A stretch of DNA of 64,000 nt from Chryseobacterium camelliae (lineage in GTDB: Bacteria > Bacteroidota > Bacteroidia > Flavobacteriales > Weeksellaceae). A program made the position numbers and the translations under genes. Positions 7,037 through 16,445 of the stretch are shown here, piece after piece. Under the pieces are notes generated by a model. That model had not been told where the DNA came from. It made no database searches and saw nothing but the letters and a program-made list of their open reading frames with translations. Each line of letters starts with the position of its first letter. Positions within the stretch are counted from its first letter, which is position 1. The DNA is taken from positions 1,364,001 to 1,428,000 of the forward strand of contig NZ_CP022986.1 of NCBI RefSeq assembly GCF_002770595.1, read 5' to 3'.

Positions 7037-8299
7037 TTAAACCTTCACCTGCATTACTTCCAGATCAAATTCTTTTGAAGCGACCAGCAGATGGTCAAAA
7101 ATATCAGACTGGATCTGCTCAAACTGTATCCATTCCGTATCTGTTGTAAAGGAATAAACTTCCAGCGGCAGTCCCTGTGGGGTTATATTGAGCTGGCGGA
7201 CGATCATAGGTCCCTCTTTATCCAGCGATGGTATTCTTTCTATGTATTTCTGTGCATAATACCTGAACACCCCAATGTTGGTCAGCTGCCTGCCATTGAT
7301 GATTTCTTCCGGATGAGCCATATTTTCTTTTTCTTTTTTAAGCTCCAAATCGCTTTTGGTAAGGTAATCCGAAATAAGGTTGATCGATTTCAAACGTTCA
7401 ATATCTTCATCAGTAAGGAATTTAAAGGAATTGATGTTAAAATAAATGGATTTTTTGATTCTCCGGGCATTATTCTCAGAAATATACTGGAGGTTTTTGA
7501 TCTCGGTCGTCAGCAAATCATACGTAGGGATGGTGGAAAAGGTTTTATCGAAATTATTGATCCTGGTCGTTAAAAGGCTGATTTCAGCGATGTTTCCCTC
7601 TACATTATATTTCGGTATGCTTACCCAGTCTCCCACCTTGAGGTTTTTGGAAGTTGCCACGTGGATGCCCGTCACAAATCCGAGGATGGTATCCCGGAAT
7701 ACCAGAACCAGGACCGCTGTAATAGCCCCGAGACTTCCCACGATGGTAGTTCCTTTAATACCGAAGATGACACAGATTCCCACTACTGAAAAGATGAAAA
7801 TCCCAAGTATTTTCACAGTTTCGGAAATGGCGTTCAGCGCCATTATCTTGTAAAAATCCTGTTTGATGATAAAATACCCCCTGAATGCGGTGAGTGACCG
7901 GTACAGCATTCCGGCAAGCGTCAGTACAAAACCTAAATTAATTGACCTGATGATGAATATATTCGTATTAGGGATGGACCTCGGTGGGAAAATCGACGGG
8001 TTAATGCTGGCTACCACAAATAAAGCAATAAGGTGGGCAACAGAGTTGGTGATCTTAGAATCATAAATGGACTTGATGATCGGGTATTTCTGTTCATTAT
8101 GAAAAAAACGGAAAATAATATTGATCACAGGTTTGCAGATGAAGTCTATAATAAAAAATACCGCCAGCAGCAGCGCCAATTTTGTAATCATATGAAAAAA
8201 CCAGTCGAGGCCTAAAGGTGATATACGGCTGATATAGTCGTACAGCTGGTAACTCATATCCTGGAAAAAATCTTTGGTATCCTGTATTTCGTCTTTCAT
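7037..8299 (-). CDS. Mechanosensitive ion channel family protein (MscS type)
   Basis: This is a small-conductance mechanosensitive channel of about 420 residues that would release solutes on hypo-osmotic shock. Several N-terminal membrane helices lead to a pore-lining segment with Gly/Ala-rich turns (GSLGAITAVLVLVFRDTILGFVTG). The beta-domain follows (VGDWVSIPKYNVEGNIAEISLLTTRI), then a mixed C-terminal domain. I start at the ATG at 8299 (MKDEIQDTKDF): a TAAATTTA box ends five bases upstream, whereas the alternative start at 8326 lies before that box. The long C-terminal part is like YnaI/YbdG-type members. Confidence 0.92.
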   Translation of the reverse strand: MKDEIQDTKDFFQDMSYQLYDYISRISPLGLDWFFHMITKLALLLAVFFIIDFICKPVINIIFRFFHNEQKYPIIKSIYDSKITNSVAHLIALFVVASINPSIFPPRSIPNTNIFIIRSINLGFVLTLAGMLYRSLTAFRGYFIIKQDFYKIMALNAISETVKILGIFIFSVVGICVIFGIKGTTIVGSLGAITAVLVLVFRDTILGFVTGIHVATSKNLKVGDWVSIPKYNVEGNIAEISLLTTRINNFDKTFSTIPTYDLLTTEIKNLQYISENNARRIKKSIYFNINSFKFLTDEDIERLKSINLISDYLTKSDLELKKEKENMAHPEEIINGRQLTNIGVFRYYAQKYIERIPSLDKEGPMIVRQLNITPQGLPLEVYSFTTDTEWIQFEQIQSDIFDHLLVASKEFDLEVMQVKV

Positions 8300-8513
8300 T
8301 ACCGTAAATTTATAAATCTTAAACAACTGAATACCGCAGCAAAATTCCTTCCAAATCTTCCTGAGATCGCCTATTTAATGTGAATTTTAACGGAATTATA
8401 TCATTTCGAAGACCTATGGGCATCATCATGCATTTATTTTGGAATTATTTTGGTAGTGAGATTGGCTGAGATATATTTTACCTTCTCGATCTGAATAGAC
8501 ACATACTGATATT

Positions 8514-9005
8514 ATGGATACTATATTAATTGATATTCTCTGCCTGGTCCTTTTATTTTTAGGGATGTTAGGAACTTTTCTTCCGGTACTGCCCGGTCTG
8601 CTTTTAAGCATCTGCGGCCTGCTGATCTATAAATTCGGGACCGATGCGGATCTGCCGATGCTCTATATCTGGGTTTTCGGGGCGCTGACAGCCATTTCAG
8701 TCGTGCTCAATTATGTCATTCCTGCCAAAACCACCCAAAAATACGGGGGAACCCGCTGGGGAAGCATCGGATCTGTTATCGGGACCATTGTAGGGATGTT
8801 CTTACCCATTCCTCTGGGCTTCCTGATCGGGATGTTTGCCGGAGTATTCATCGGTGAGCTGCTACATGACAGCAGGGACATGAACAAAGCCCTGAAATCC
8901 ACCAAAGGGGCTTTTGTAGGATTCATTTACGGAACCGGTTTCAGCCTGGTGGTAGTTATGGCAATGTTTTTGGTGGTTATCCTGGATATGTTAAGCATAA
9001 TCTGA
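8514..9005 (+). CDS. DUF456 domain-containing membrane protein
   Basis: This 163-residue protein is almost wholly hydrophobic, with four to five predicted helices. The Gly-rich repeats GMLGTFLPVLPGLLLS (residues 17-32) and GSIGSVIGTIVGMFLPIPLGFLIG (about 83-106) are the glycine-zipper-like hallmark of DUF456. No biochemical role is established. It overlaps the following lipoprotein gene by one base (TGATG), so the pair is translationally coupled. Confidence 0.88.
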   Translation: MDTILIDILCLVLLFLGMLGTFLPVLPGLLLSICGLLIYKFGTDADLPMLYIWVFGALTAISVVLNYVIPAKTTQKYGGTRWGSIGSVIGTIVGMFLPIPLGFLIGMFAGVFIGELLHDSRDMNKALKSTKGAFVGFIYGTGFSLVVVMAMFLVVILDMLSII

Positions 9006-9514
9006 TGAGTATGATCCCAAAAACCATTTTGTTCAGCATCGGACTGATGTCCGTACTAAACTGCAATACACAGAAAGAAGCGCACGTAAAAAATGCTTCC
9101 TCATTAAATACCCCACAAACAGGTATGAACAGTACGTCTGCAAAAAATGATGCCCTGATCAGTCTTTCGGAAGGTGAAAACAAGTTCCTGAAAGAATATG
9201 ACATGAATATTACATTCAAAGGGGTGTCCGAAGACAGCCGCTGTCCGGAAGGCGTGAATTGTATCTGGGCCGGCGTTGCTGTAGCTCAGGTAGAAGTTAT
9301 GGGTACTGCGACCCGCCCGGTGATACTTAACCTGGCCAGTACGGAAAACCCGGGAAGGAACTACCACCAGTCTGCCGACTTTAACGGATACACGATTACG
9401 TTAAAAACAATCGCACCCTATCCTACCTCAGCAGAAGGAACGAGTGCTTTAAAAGGAAAATATACAATCGGTATCTCTGTTCAGAAATCTGCAGGCAATG
9501 CTACCACGAAATAG
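9005..9514 (+). CDS. Hypothetical lipoprotein
   Basis: This 169-residue protein begins with a short hydrophobic signal ending in a Cys (SVLNCNTQ, about residue 20), consistent with lipoprotein export. The mature part contains a conserved-looking EDSRCPEGVNCIWAGVA block with two cysteines near residues 79 and 85, then a beta-rich tail. I recognise the Cys-Pro/Cys-Ile-Trp-Ala-Gly block from unnamed Bacteroidota proteins, but no function is known to me. It shares a TGATG overlap with DUF456 and runs 14 bases into the 3' end of ung on the other strand. Confidence 0.75.
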   Translation: MSMIPKTILFSIGLMSVLNCNTQKEAHVKNASSLNTPQTGMNSTSAKNDALISLSEGENKFLKEYDMNITFKGVSEDSRCPEGVNCIWAGVAVAQVEVMGTATRPVILNLASTENPGRNYHQSADFNGYTITLKTIAPYPTSAEGTSALKGKYTIGISVQKSAGNATTK

Positions 9515-10142
9515 GTTTTTTGCCTTTGGAGATAAGGTATTCGTTGATTTTCGAGAAAGGTTTGCTTCCGAAAAATCCCCTGTGTACGGAAAACGGGGAC
9601 GGATGCGCAGATTTCAGGATAAAATGCTTAGCCGGATCAATCAGTTCGGCTTTTTTCTGTGCAAAGGCACCCCATAAAACAAACACGACATTTTCCTTTT
9701 TAGCAGAAATTTCTTTAATGATGAAGTCCGTGAACTTCTCCCACCCTAAGTCTTTATGGGAATTGGGTGAATGGGCGCGTACGGTTAGTGTAGCATTCAA
9801 CATCAACACACCCTGTTTTCCCCAGTCATCCAGTTCTTTGGAAGTCCTTACAATGCCTAGATCATCTTTTAGTTCTATAAAAATATTTTTCAGTGAAGGC
9901 GGTGCCGCAACCTGCTCAGAGACGGAAAAGCATAATCCGTTGGCCTGATAATCATTATGGTAAGGATCCTGCCCTAAAATCACGACTTCAATATCATCAA
10001 AAGGAGTAATTTCCAGTGCCCTGAAAATCTGGTTTTTTGGCGGAAACACTTTTGTAGTGGCGTATTCCTGCTTTACCTTTTCCCAAAGATTGGAAAAGTA
10101 AGGGGTATTTTTTATCGGGGCTAAAATTTCTGTCCAGGTCAT
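9501..10142 (-). CDS. ung: Uracil-DNA glycosylase
   Basis: This family 1 uracil-DNA glycosylase removes uracil from DNA as the first step of base excision repair. The 213-residue protein has the water-activating motif GQDPYH at residues 57-62 (Asp59), the LMLNATLTVRAHSPNSH segment and the DNA-intercalating loop HPSPFSVHRGF. The length is usual. Its 3' end overlaps the convergent lipoprotein gene by 14 bases. No partner gene is apparent. Confidence 0.97.
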   Translation of the reverse strand: MTWTEILAPIKNTPYFSNLWEKVKQEYATTKVFPPKNQIFRALEITPFDDIEVVILGQDPYHNDYQANGLCFSVSEQVAAPPSLKNIFIELKDDLGIVRTSKELDDWGKQGVLMLNATLTVRAHSPNSHKDLGWEKFTDFIIKEISAKKENVVFVLWGAFAQKKAELIDPAKHFILKSAHPSPFSVHRGFFGSKPFSKINEYLISKGKKPISW

Positions 10143-10230
10143 AGGTGTAATTTGAAAATTTGAAGATGAATTAATTTGAAAATCAGCTATTGTATTCTTT
10201 ATTGTTTTAAAAATTTGTTGAATTCACTGG

Positions 10231-10451
10231 CTATTCCTGAATAATACAGGGCTTGCCGGAAGTAATATCAATTTTCTTGCCTTTATAAGCAGGGGTACGC
10301 TTTTATACCGATCAGCGCCAATAATGATTATCACTGAAAAATTTATCCGGCCTTCTAACAGGTTAGCGATTTCATGATGATTGTTGGTAGTGAGCGTAAT
10401 AAGATACGGGTTTTCAAATGCCTCAAAAAATTTTCCAGAGAACGGATCCAT
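10231..10451 (-). pseudogene. Small gene of unknown function, frameshifted
   Basis: On the minus strand an ATG at 10451 opens a protein-like frame (MDPFSGKFFEAFENPYLITL, then an Ile-rich strand ending GADRYK). After the TATAAAAG at about 10285-10292 that frame turns implausible (PLLIKARKLILLP). The other frame gives RTPAYKGKKIDITSGKPCIIQE and stops at 10231. One missing A in the A-run would join them into a protein of about 74 residues. The rest of the 10143-10521 gap shows nothing else. I do not recognise the family. An unbroken short frame without a real gene remains possible. Confidence 0.4.
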
Positions 10452-10521
10452 TTGATAAGCTCGTTTTTTCAGTTGCAAGATTCATTGGATATGAATGTAT
10501 AGTTAAACAAATATACTGAAT

Positions 10522-11040
10522 TTAAAAATGAGCCTGCCTTTTCTCAAGGCTGAAGACCAGATGTTCGGAAAATCCCTCTTCCTCTTTATTTTCTTTCAAA
10601 GCAAAGTGATGTTTCAGCAGCAAAGCTTTTGAAGGTTCATTCAGCGTATGGGTAATAGCCAGAATTTCATGTAGCTGCAGATCATCAAATCCATAAGGCA
10701 AAACAACATCCAGCACTTCTGACATGATTCCTTTCCTATGGTATTCCGGCAGCAGCTCGTATCCTATCTCGGCGGTTTGGCGGTCTTCGGAAAAATTCCA
10801 GAAACAGAGGGTACCGATTAAGCCGGGCTGCCCTTTGTATGAAATTCCGAAGTACATCGTCTGTCCGTTTTTGGTCCTTTCCCTAATGGTTAAAATAAAC
10901 TGCAGTGCATCATAATTGGTTGTAGGCGGCTTCCGTGTCAGAAACTGGTTGATGGTGGCATTGCTACGGATCTTCAGGATATCTTCAGTATGTCTTTCGT
11001 TGATCTCTTTCAACACTAAACGTTCGGTTTGCAGGTTCAT
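10522..11040 (-). CDS. GNAT-family N-acetyltransferase (RimJ/RimL type)
   Basis: This 172-residue acetyltransferase resembles RimJ/RimL enzymes, which acetylate ribosomal protein N-termini or small amines using acetyl-CoA. It begins NLQTERLVLKEINERHTEDIL and contains the acetyl-CoA-binding segment ELLPEYHRKGIMSEVLDVVLPYGF, where HRKGIM replaces the classical Q/RxxGxG/A. The C-terminus has a HTLNEPSKALLLKHHF strand typical of the family. A TACCTTTA promoter-like box lies about 25 bases upstream of the ATG. Its target is unknown. Confidence 0.88.
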   Translation of the reverse strand: MNLQTERLVLKEINERHTEDILKIRSNATINQFLTRKPPTTNYDALQFILTIRERTKNGQTMYFGISYKGQPGLIGTLCFWNFSEDRQTAEIGYELLPEYHRKGIMSEVLDVVLPYGFDDLQLHEILAITHTLNEPSKALLLKHHFALKENKEEEGFSEHLVFSLEKRQAHF

Positions 11041-11136
11041 CGTATTAAGTATGGTGCAGAATAAAGGTAATTATTTTCAGGGGTTCCAAAATATTCAAAT
11101 TAAGGTATTTTCAAATTAACATTCATATTTTCTCAC

Positions 11137-11144
11137 TAAATTTG
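11137..11144 (+). promoter_or_regulatory. TAnnTTTG promoter box of mutS2
   Basis: TAAATTTG ends four bases before the GTG start at 11149, the same spacing as at pdxJ, the HD gene and the YpdA-like gene. It predicts a leaderless mRNA that begins with GTG. Confidence 0.6.
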
Positions 11145-11148
11145 TACT

Positions 11149-13296
11149 GTGTATATAAATAAAGAAGATTTAAACGAATTAGAGTTTCCGCAATTGCTCG
11201 CGGAAATTGCTCCATTTGCCTATTCTCCCAAGACGAGAGAAAAAATTCTTCAGCTCCTGCCGATGACGATTGACGAGGCGGAAATTTCCCTGAAAAAAAC
11301 GTCAGAATACCTATCGAGCTTTGAAAGCTCAAATGCCGTTCCGTTTGATGAGTATGAGGATATTGAAAATGAGCTGAAACTGATGCTGATTGAAAATTAC
11401 CGCCTTGAAAACAGTGCATTCATCAAAATAAAAACCTTAACGGAACAGATCGGGAAGCTCCAGAAGTTTTTCCCTACCATGCCGGACACCTTTCCCACCT
11501 TAATGAAAGACGCCGGGGTACTGGAATTTAAAAAAGAGATCATTGATAAGGTAGATAAGGTCTTTAACCGTTTCGGTGAAGTAAAAAGTGAAGCCTCACC
11601 GATCCTGAAAGAGCTGAGAACTGAAATCCAGCACGGCAAAAAAGCGATTCAGGAAAACTTTAACCGTGCTTTATTCAACTACGGACAGAGTGATTTCCTG
11701 GATGATATCCGCGAAACGATCATAGAAGACCAGAGGGTTCTGGCGGTAAAATCAGGATTTAAGAAGCGGGTTCCGGGAAGGGTCCTCGGGCTCTCCAAAA
11801 CAGGATCCATTACGTACATCCAGCCGGACAGTGTAGTAAAGCATTATTTTAAGCTGAAGGAAAATCAGGAAGAAGAGAAAAAGGAGATTGATAAGATCCT
11901 CAGGAAACTGACGGCAGAACTTTCAGAGTTCCAGCCACAGCTCTGGAGGTACCAGATGTATATTTTCGACCTGGATCTCACCCGGGCAAAAGCTAAGTTT
12001 GCAGAACTGATCAACGGGGTGTTACCGAAAATCAACCGTCATAAAACCCTGCGGTTACGGGAAGCGTTCCACCCTTTGCTATTCCTGAGAAATAAAGCGG
12101 AAAACAAAACGATTTTCCCGCAGACCCTGGCCCTGACAGACCATAACAGGATCATCTGTATATCCGGGCCGAATGCGGGAGGAAAATCCATCACCCTGAA
12201 AACGGTAGGATTGCTGCAGCTGATGATCCAGAGCGGAATCCTGGTTCCCGTGCACCCGAAATCAGAGATGTTTTTCTTTGAAAAGATCATGACTGACATC
12301 GGGGACAACCAGTCGATTGAAAACCACCTGTCCACCTATTCTTCAAGGCTGAAAAAGATGGGCGGCATCATCCGTGAAGCAGACGCCAATACCCTTTTGC
12401 TGATTGACGAGTTCGGTACCGGCTCAGACCCGGAATTAGGCGGTGCACTGGCAGAAAGCTTCCTTGAGTTTTTCTATGATAAAAAGAGTTTTGCCATCAT
12501 CACTACGCACTACACCAATATCAAACTGGTGGTGGAACAGCTTCCGAATGCAGAAAATGCGGCCATGCTTTTCAATGAAGAGACCCTGGAGCCAATGTAT
12601 AAGCTTGAAGTAGGACAGGCAGGAAGCTCCTTTACTTTTGAGGTGGCCGAAAAGAATAAAATCCCAAGGTTCATCATTCATTCTGCCAAGAAAAAGGTTG
12701 AGCATGATATCGTAAACCTGGATAAGACCATCGTTAAGCTCCAGCAGGAAAAATTTGAAGTTGAAAAACTGAAAACCGACCTGGCGGAAAGAAAGGAATC
12801 GGTAGAAGATAAACGGGACAACCTGCAAAAGCTGAATGATCAGTTGCAGCAGAAACTGTTCAACTTCCAGAAGCTGTATGAGGAAGAACACCGCAAGCTT
12901 CAGTTCGGGAATAAGATTGAAGCGTTTATCGACAGCTATGTCAAAGGAAAATCAAGGAAAGATGTTGTCAAGGATTTCGTAAAAATCCTGGAGCAGGAAA
13001 AATTCAGGAAAGTAGGTGCCGATAAGGATGAATCCAAACGCCTGCAGGTGGTGAAGCGTAAGATCACCCAGCAGCTGAAAAAAGAAGATGTACAGGAGCG
13101 GATTGCCGAAACCAACGAAAAGCTGGAAGAAAAAATCAAGACCGAACGGGCGTTATGGATGAAAGAAGGCCAGCGGGTACGGATTAAAGGCAGTACCAGC
13201 GTAGGAACCATTGAAAAAGTTTCCAAAAACAAGGTGATCGTTAATTACGGGACTTTTAAGACGACAATTAATGCGGATGAACTGGAACGGATATGA
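11149..13296 (+). CDS. mutS2: MutS2-type DNA mismatch-repair-like ATPase, no Smr domain
   Basis: This 715-residue protein is a MutS2 homologue. It has an N-terminal clamp/core domain, a Walker A motif GPNAGGKS near residue 342, a Walker B motif LLLIDEFGTGSDPELGG near 418, and ITTHYTNIK as the signature that follows. Residues about 530-640 form a charged coiled coil, and the end is a small KOW-like beta-domain (EGQRVRIKGSTSVGTIEK). The Smr nuclease domain of Bacillus MutS2 (total about 785) is absent, as far as I know common in Flavobacteriia. The start is GTG, supported by the promoter box spacing. It may act on recombination intermediates or on stalled ribosomes; which one cannot be told. 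Confidence 0.93.
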   Translation: MYINKEDLNELEFPQLLAEIAPFAYSPKTREKILQLLPMTIDEAEISLKKTSEYLSSFESSNAVPFDEYEDIENELKLMLIENYRLENSAFIKIKTLTEQIGKLQKFFPTMPDTFPTLMKDAGVLEFKKEIIDKVDKVFNRFGEVKSEASPILKELRTEIQHGKKAIQENFNRALFNYGQSDFLDDIRETIIEDQRVLAVKSGFKKRVPGRVLGLSKTGSITYIQPDSVVKHYFKLKENQEEEKKEIDKILRKLTAELSEFQPQLWRYQMYIFDLDLTRAKAKFAELINGVLPKINRHKTLRLREAFHPLLFLRNKAENKTIFPQTLALTDHNRIICISGPNAGGKSITLKTVGLLQLMIQSGILVPVHPKSEMFFFEKIMTDIGDNQSIENHLSTYSSRLKKMGGIIREADANTLLLIDEFGTGSDPELGGALAESFLEFFYDKKSFAIITTHYTNIKLVVEQLPNAENAAMLFNEETLEPMYKLEVGQAGSSFTFEVAEKNKIPRFIIHSAKKKVEHDIVNLDKTIVKLQQEKFEVEKLKTDLAERKESVEDKRDNLQKLNDQLQQKLFNFQKLYEEEHRKLQFGNKIEAFIDSYVKGKSRKDVVKDFVKILEQEKFRKVGADKDESKRLQVVKRKITQQLKKEDVQERIAETNEKLEEKIKTERALWMKEGQRVRIKGSTSVGTIEKVSKNKVIVNYGTFKTTINADELERI

Positions 13297-13382
13297 TCCT
13301 TTTGAATTTGGTAATTTGAAAATGATATAATTAATCCGTAAGATATCAGAAATGATACTTTCTTATGGTGATGTATAATAAA

Positions 13383-13410
13383 AAAGAGTGCTCATTGCCG
13401 AGCACTCTTT
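13383..13410. terminator. Bidirectional intrinsic terminator
   Basis: An 11-bp perfect stem (AAAGAGTGCTC and its complement, loop ATTGCC) is flanked by A-rich and T-rich arms. It sits between the convergent mutS2 and T9SS-protein genes and serves both. Confidence 0.92.
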
Positions 13411-13412
13411 TA

Positions 13413-14507
13413 TTATTTTTTGATCAGCTTAAGGCGCGTGATCTTATCATAATGTTTAACCTGTATAAAATAGATGCCTTTTACCAGATGGCGGACATCT
13501 ATTTTCTGATCTGAAATTTTTCCTGTGCTGATTTTTTGCCCTGCTGCATTATAAATTTCAAATTCATGTCCGGAAATGCCTGAGACATGTATGATATCCG
13601 AGGCAGGATTAGGGTAAATACTTGCATGGTTCACTATACCGGTTTCGGAGGCAGAAAGACTGGCATCCGCTGATATATACACTCCATAATCTTCCACCTC
13701 CCCATAAGTGAACGTTCCGCAAACGGGACTTGTATAGGTTTCGCTTATTATAACTCTCATGCCTATGCCGCAGCCTGATCCTGTTTGGAATGCGGTCGGA
13801 GGAACAGCAAATGACGAACTGACTGCGGATGAACCGGCTGAATTGGAGGCTAATATCATTTCTGAATCCTGAAATGTCCCATCAGCATTAAAATCGATCC
13901 ATGCTCTTACCGATGCCGTGCCCGGAGTTGCCTGCCACATCTTGGAGACTGAGATAATATTATTGGTACTTCCCAGAAACAGCTGAACTTTGCGGGACGG
14001 GTCCGGACGGTAGTCTGTATACGTTGAAGTCCCGGAATTGCTTACCATAGGAGTAAGACCTGTTCCTGACGGGGTTACCGTAACATTGGAAATATGCATT
14101 ACTTCTGCACCTGTAGAAGCAGCTGTACAGTAATTCAGTGCAGTTGTAAAAGTTAGAATAGAGGATGGTAATCCTGTTAAACCATTGCATATTTTAGCAA
14201 CATACACCTCATACGAAGTGCAGGGGACTAAATTAGTTAGGGTACAATAGCCTACGGACGACGAATAGATGACAGACCAGGCATTGCTGCCCACCGGCCT
14301 GAATCGTACCGCATAGTTTGGCGAATTAGGATCAAATGTCCAGTTTATCACAGCAGAATTCATCATAATAAAACTTGTATGCACATTGTCCGGCGGCAGA
14401 TTATCACAGAAAATACCGGATGAGGATTCGTTTACAGTAATGTTGTTACCCTTAAGAAAAGAAGTTCCTGAGAACAGCACTAGGAAATAAAATAGATTTT
14501 TTATCAT
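13413..14507 (-). CDS. Secreted protein with Fn3, GEVED and T9SS type A sorting domains
   Basis: This 364-residue protein is exported by Sec and then through the type IX secretion system. It starts with a signal peptide (MIKNLFYFLVLFSG). A fibronectin type III-like domain follows (about 40-120, ending PSSILTFTT). Next is a GEVED domain (about 125-285) with AWIDFNADGTFQDSE and the closing GTFTYGEVEDYGVYI, and last a C-terminal sorting domain (ASIYPNPASDIIHV ... KGIYFIQVKHYDKITRLKLIKK). Such proteins are surface-anchored or released, often adhesins or enzyme carriers; no catalytic domain is visible here. It is a single gene ended by a strong terminator. Confidence 0.9.
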   Translation of the reverse strand: MIKNLFYFLVLFSGTSFLKGNNITVNESSSGIFCDNLPPDNVHTSFIMMNSAVINWTFDPNSPNYAVRFRPVGSNAWSVIYSSSVGYCTLTNLVPCTSYEVYVAKICNGLTGLPSSILTFTTALNYCTAASTGAEVMHISNVTVTPSGTGLTPMVSNSGTSTYTDYRPDPSRKVQLFLGSTNNIISVSKMWQATPGTASVRAWIDFNADGTFQDSEMILASNSAGSSAVSSSFAVPPTAFQTGSGCGIGMRVIISETYTSPVCGTFTYGEVEDYGVYISADASLSASETGIVNHASIYPNPASDIIHVSGISGHEFEIYNAAGQKISTGKISDQKIDVRHLVKGIYFIQVKHYDKITRLKLIKK

Positions 14508-14630
14508 GATACCTATCGTTTAAATTATTTTTCTAAATATAGTGAATTAAATATATTAAATTACTCTGTCGAAGAAAATAAACATCAGCATTACATTTTA
14601 ATTATCTTTACGGGATAAGTTCAGTTAGAA

Positions 14631-14909
14631 ATGATCAGACAATTTACCATCCTCCGGATTTTTTATCTGAAACTGCTGATTCCATCAGTTTTCATTTCCC
14701 TGCTGTTATCTTTTCAGGGCGGATTCAGTGCTTCTGATTTCGGATTATGTTTTCTCCTGATTCTCCCCTTGCTGCATTATTTCGTTTATGAACTGAGACT
14801 GAAAAATGAATATGCATTCTATGCCCATTTCGGATTCTCAAGAATATTCCTCTGGATGTTGACGGTTATATTGAGCATCATCACCAATCTTATTACTACA
14901 TTCCTATGA
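14631..14909 (+). CDS. Small membrane protein paired with an ABC ATPase
   Basis: This 92-residue protein consists of three to four hydrophobic helices with Arg/Lys at the ends and no soluble domain. It ends in an ATGA overlap with the ABC ATPase gene, so translation is coupled and the protein is the likely membrane partner. It is far smaller than normal ABC permease subunits, which usually have at least five or six helices. I do not recognise a family. A TATCTTTA promoter-like box lies at 14603-14610. Confidence 0.75.
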   Translation: MIRQFTILRIFYLKLLIPSVFISLLLSFQGGFSASDFGLCFLLILPLLHYFVYELRLKNEYAFYAHFGFSRIFLWMLTVILSIITNLITTFL

Positions 14910-15568
14910 GCCTGCTTCATATTGACAGCATCACGAAAACATATGGCGAGAAAAGAATTCTGCAGGATATCTATATCCGTTCCGAGACAGGAAAGGTTAC
15001 GGGGATTTTAGGCATAAACGGCTCGGGAAAATCTACGTTGCTTAAAATTATTTCCGGACAGGAGAAAGGGGATACAGGGTTTATCAGGATGGATGACCAT
15101 GTAATCAGAAATCAAAAAGACCGGGCAGGCAGAATTGCGTACCTCCCTCAATATTCTTTTATTCCCAAACGGATAAAGATCAAAAGACTGATCCCTTTAT
15201 TCTGCGGCCGGGAAAATGCAGAAACGTTATCTGCAACGGGCCTGATCCAGCCTTTTCTCAATGAAGTTCCGGGAAATCTTTCAACAGGCGAAAAAAGGAT
15301 TGCGGAAGCACTGTTGATTTTATATTCAGATTCCAGATTTATTCTTCTGGATGAACCTTTCAGCGGTCTTTCACCGAAAGTGACCGCAGAGCTTCAGAAG
15401 ATCATCAAAGAACAGTCAACACAAAAAGGAATTATGATTTCAGATCACCATTTTCAGGAGGTCTGGGATGTTTCAGATCATGTTTACCTGATGTCCCGAG
15501 GCTCTCTGAAACCTGTCAGGGATTTCAGTGAATTACAAAAGAATAAGTATCTGCCGGAGAGCATTTAA
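14906..15568 (+). CDS. ABC transporter ATP-binding protein
   Basis: This 220-residue nucleotide-binding subunit has a Walker A GINGSGKST near residue 35, a Q-loop (YLPQYSF), the signature NLSTGEKR in place of LSGGQ, Walker B FILLDEPFSGL, and the switch His in ISDHH. It resembles LptB/YhbG-like and drug-exporter ATPases. It overlaps by 4 bases the gene of a 92-residue membrane protein, and no other permease gene is nearby. The substrate is unknown; export of a peptide, lipid or antibiotic is possible but not shown. Confidence 0.9.
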   Translation: MSLLHIDSITKTYGEKRILQDIYIRSETGKVTGILGINGSGKSTLLKIISGQEKGDTGFIRMDDHVIRNQKDRAGRIAYLPQYSFIPKRIKIKRLIPLFCGRENAETLSATGLIQPFLNEVPGNLSTGEKRIAEALLILYSDSRFILLDEPFSGLSPKVTAELQKIIKEQSTQKGIMISDHHFQEVWDVSDHVYLMSRGSLKPVRDFSELQKNKYLPESI

Positions 15569-15597
15569 TTTTATATCTTTGAGCTTTAAAAAGATCC

Positions 15598-16398
15598 ATG
15601 ATGAATTCCGCAACCAAAACATTATACGCTTCCGTTTTCACTATTTTTTCTCTGGCCTTTGTACCGGGGCAGTCTAAAGTACCGTTCGGAGTGGTAAAAG
15701 CTGAAGAAGGATATGCCATGGTACGCGTACCGAAGGACAATTACCGGAAGATTGTCGATAAGATCAGGATGCGTAAAGGCGATGTTTTCGTGTATGTAAA
15801 AACGGCACCCGGGGAAACGGAATGGATCTGGATCAAATACCCTGAGAAACAGGACGACGGCAAGCCTTTTGTGCGTTACGAAACTTTGGATAAGGAAGGG
15901 ATGGTGAATAAAGACCGCATTGCCTTTATCGACCAGCTTCCCCAGTTTACCCCATCCAAATCCAAGAATGGAAGGTCACTTATTTTTACCGATAACAGCA
16001 ATTCCAAAATTCCTGTATCCCAGAGATCCAAAGTGATTATTGATGTCTATCCTTCCAATGCCGGCTACCGCAAACAGGAAAAAGATGCCAGCGGAAATAT
16101 CCTGACGATTGATAAAGTAAAACCATGGGGCATCAGCAACCAGCTTCCGGAAGGAATGACGGAGATCAAGTCCATCCGCGTCCAGCAGCCCGGAAGAGGA
16201 TCCGTATTTGTGCGGGAAGCCATTAAAAATATGTTCCAGCCCACCATGGATTTCAATCATGTAGGGGTAACTTCCATTGATGACGACCATATTTTCCTTT
16301 ATATGATCAACGGGTCAGGTGAAAACCGCTATACTACGCTGTGGACGATTAAGGAAGGAAGGGTGATCAGCCAGATCATTTATAAAAATCCTGAATAA
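15598..16398 (+). CDS. Hypothetical exported protein
   Basis: This 266-residue protein begins with a signal-like hydrophobic stretch (about residues 7-24, TLYASVFTIFSLAFVPGQS) and has a beta-rich mature region with several Trp/Tyr residues (TEWIWIKYP). I recognise no catalytic motif or named family. A TATCTTTG box lies at 15574-15581. It stands alone, between the ABC pair and the cobalamin riboswitch, whose promoter starts only 24 bases after its stop. Confidence 0.75.
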   Translation: MMNSATKTLYASVFTIFSLAFVPGQSKVPFGVVKAEEGYAMVRVPKDNYRKIVDKIRMRKGDVFVYVKTAPGETEWIWIKYPEKQDDGKPFVRYETLDKEGMVNKDRIAFIDQLPQFTPSKSKNGRSLIFTDNSNSKIPVSQRSKVIIDVYPSNAGYRKQEKDASGNILTIDKVKPWGISNQLPEGMTEIKSIRVQQPGRGSVFVREAIKNMFQPTMDFNHVGVTSIDDDHIFLYMINGSGENRYTTLWTIKEGRVISQIIYKNPE

Positions 16399-16422
16399 CC
16401 TTTTCTTTTCACGTTTTATCCG

Positions 16423-16430
16423 TACTTTTG
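16423..16430 (+). promoter_or_regulatory. TAnnTTTG promoter box of the riboswitch transcript
   Basis: TACTTTTG lies directly upstream of the riboswitch aptamer, placing the likely transcription start near 16434. It supports an independent transcript for the riboswitch and the downstream genes. Confidence 0.6.
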
Positions 16431-16445
16431 CCCTGAAAAGTTTTA

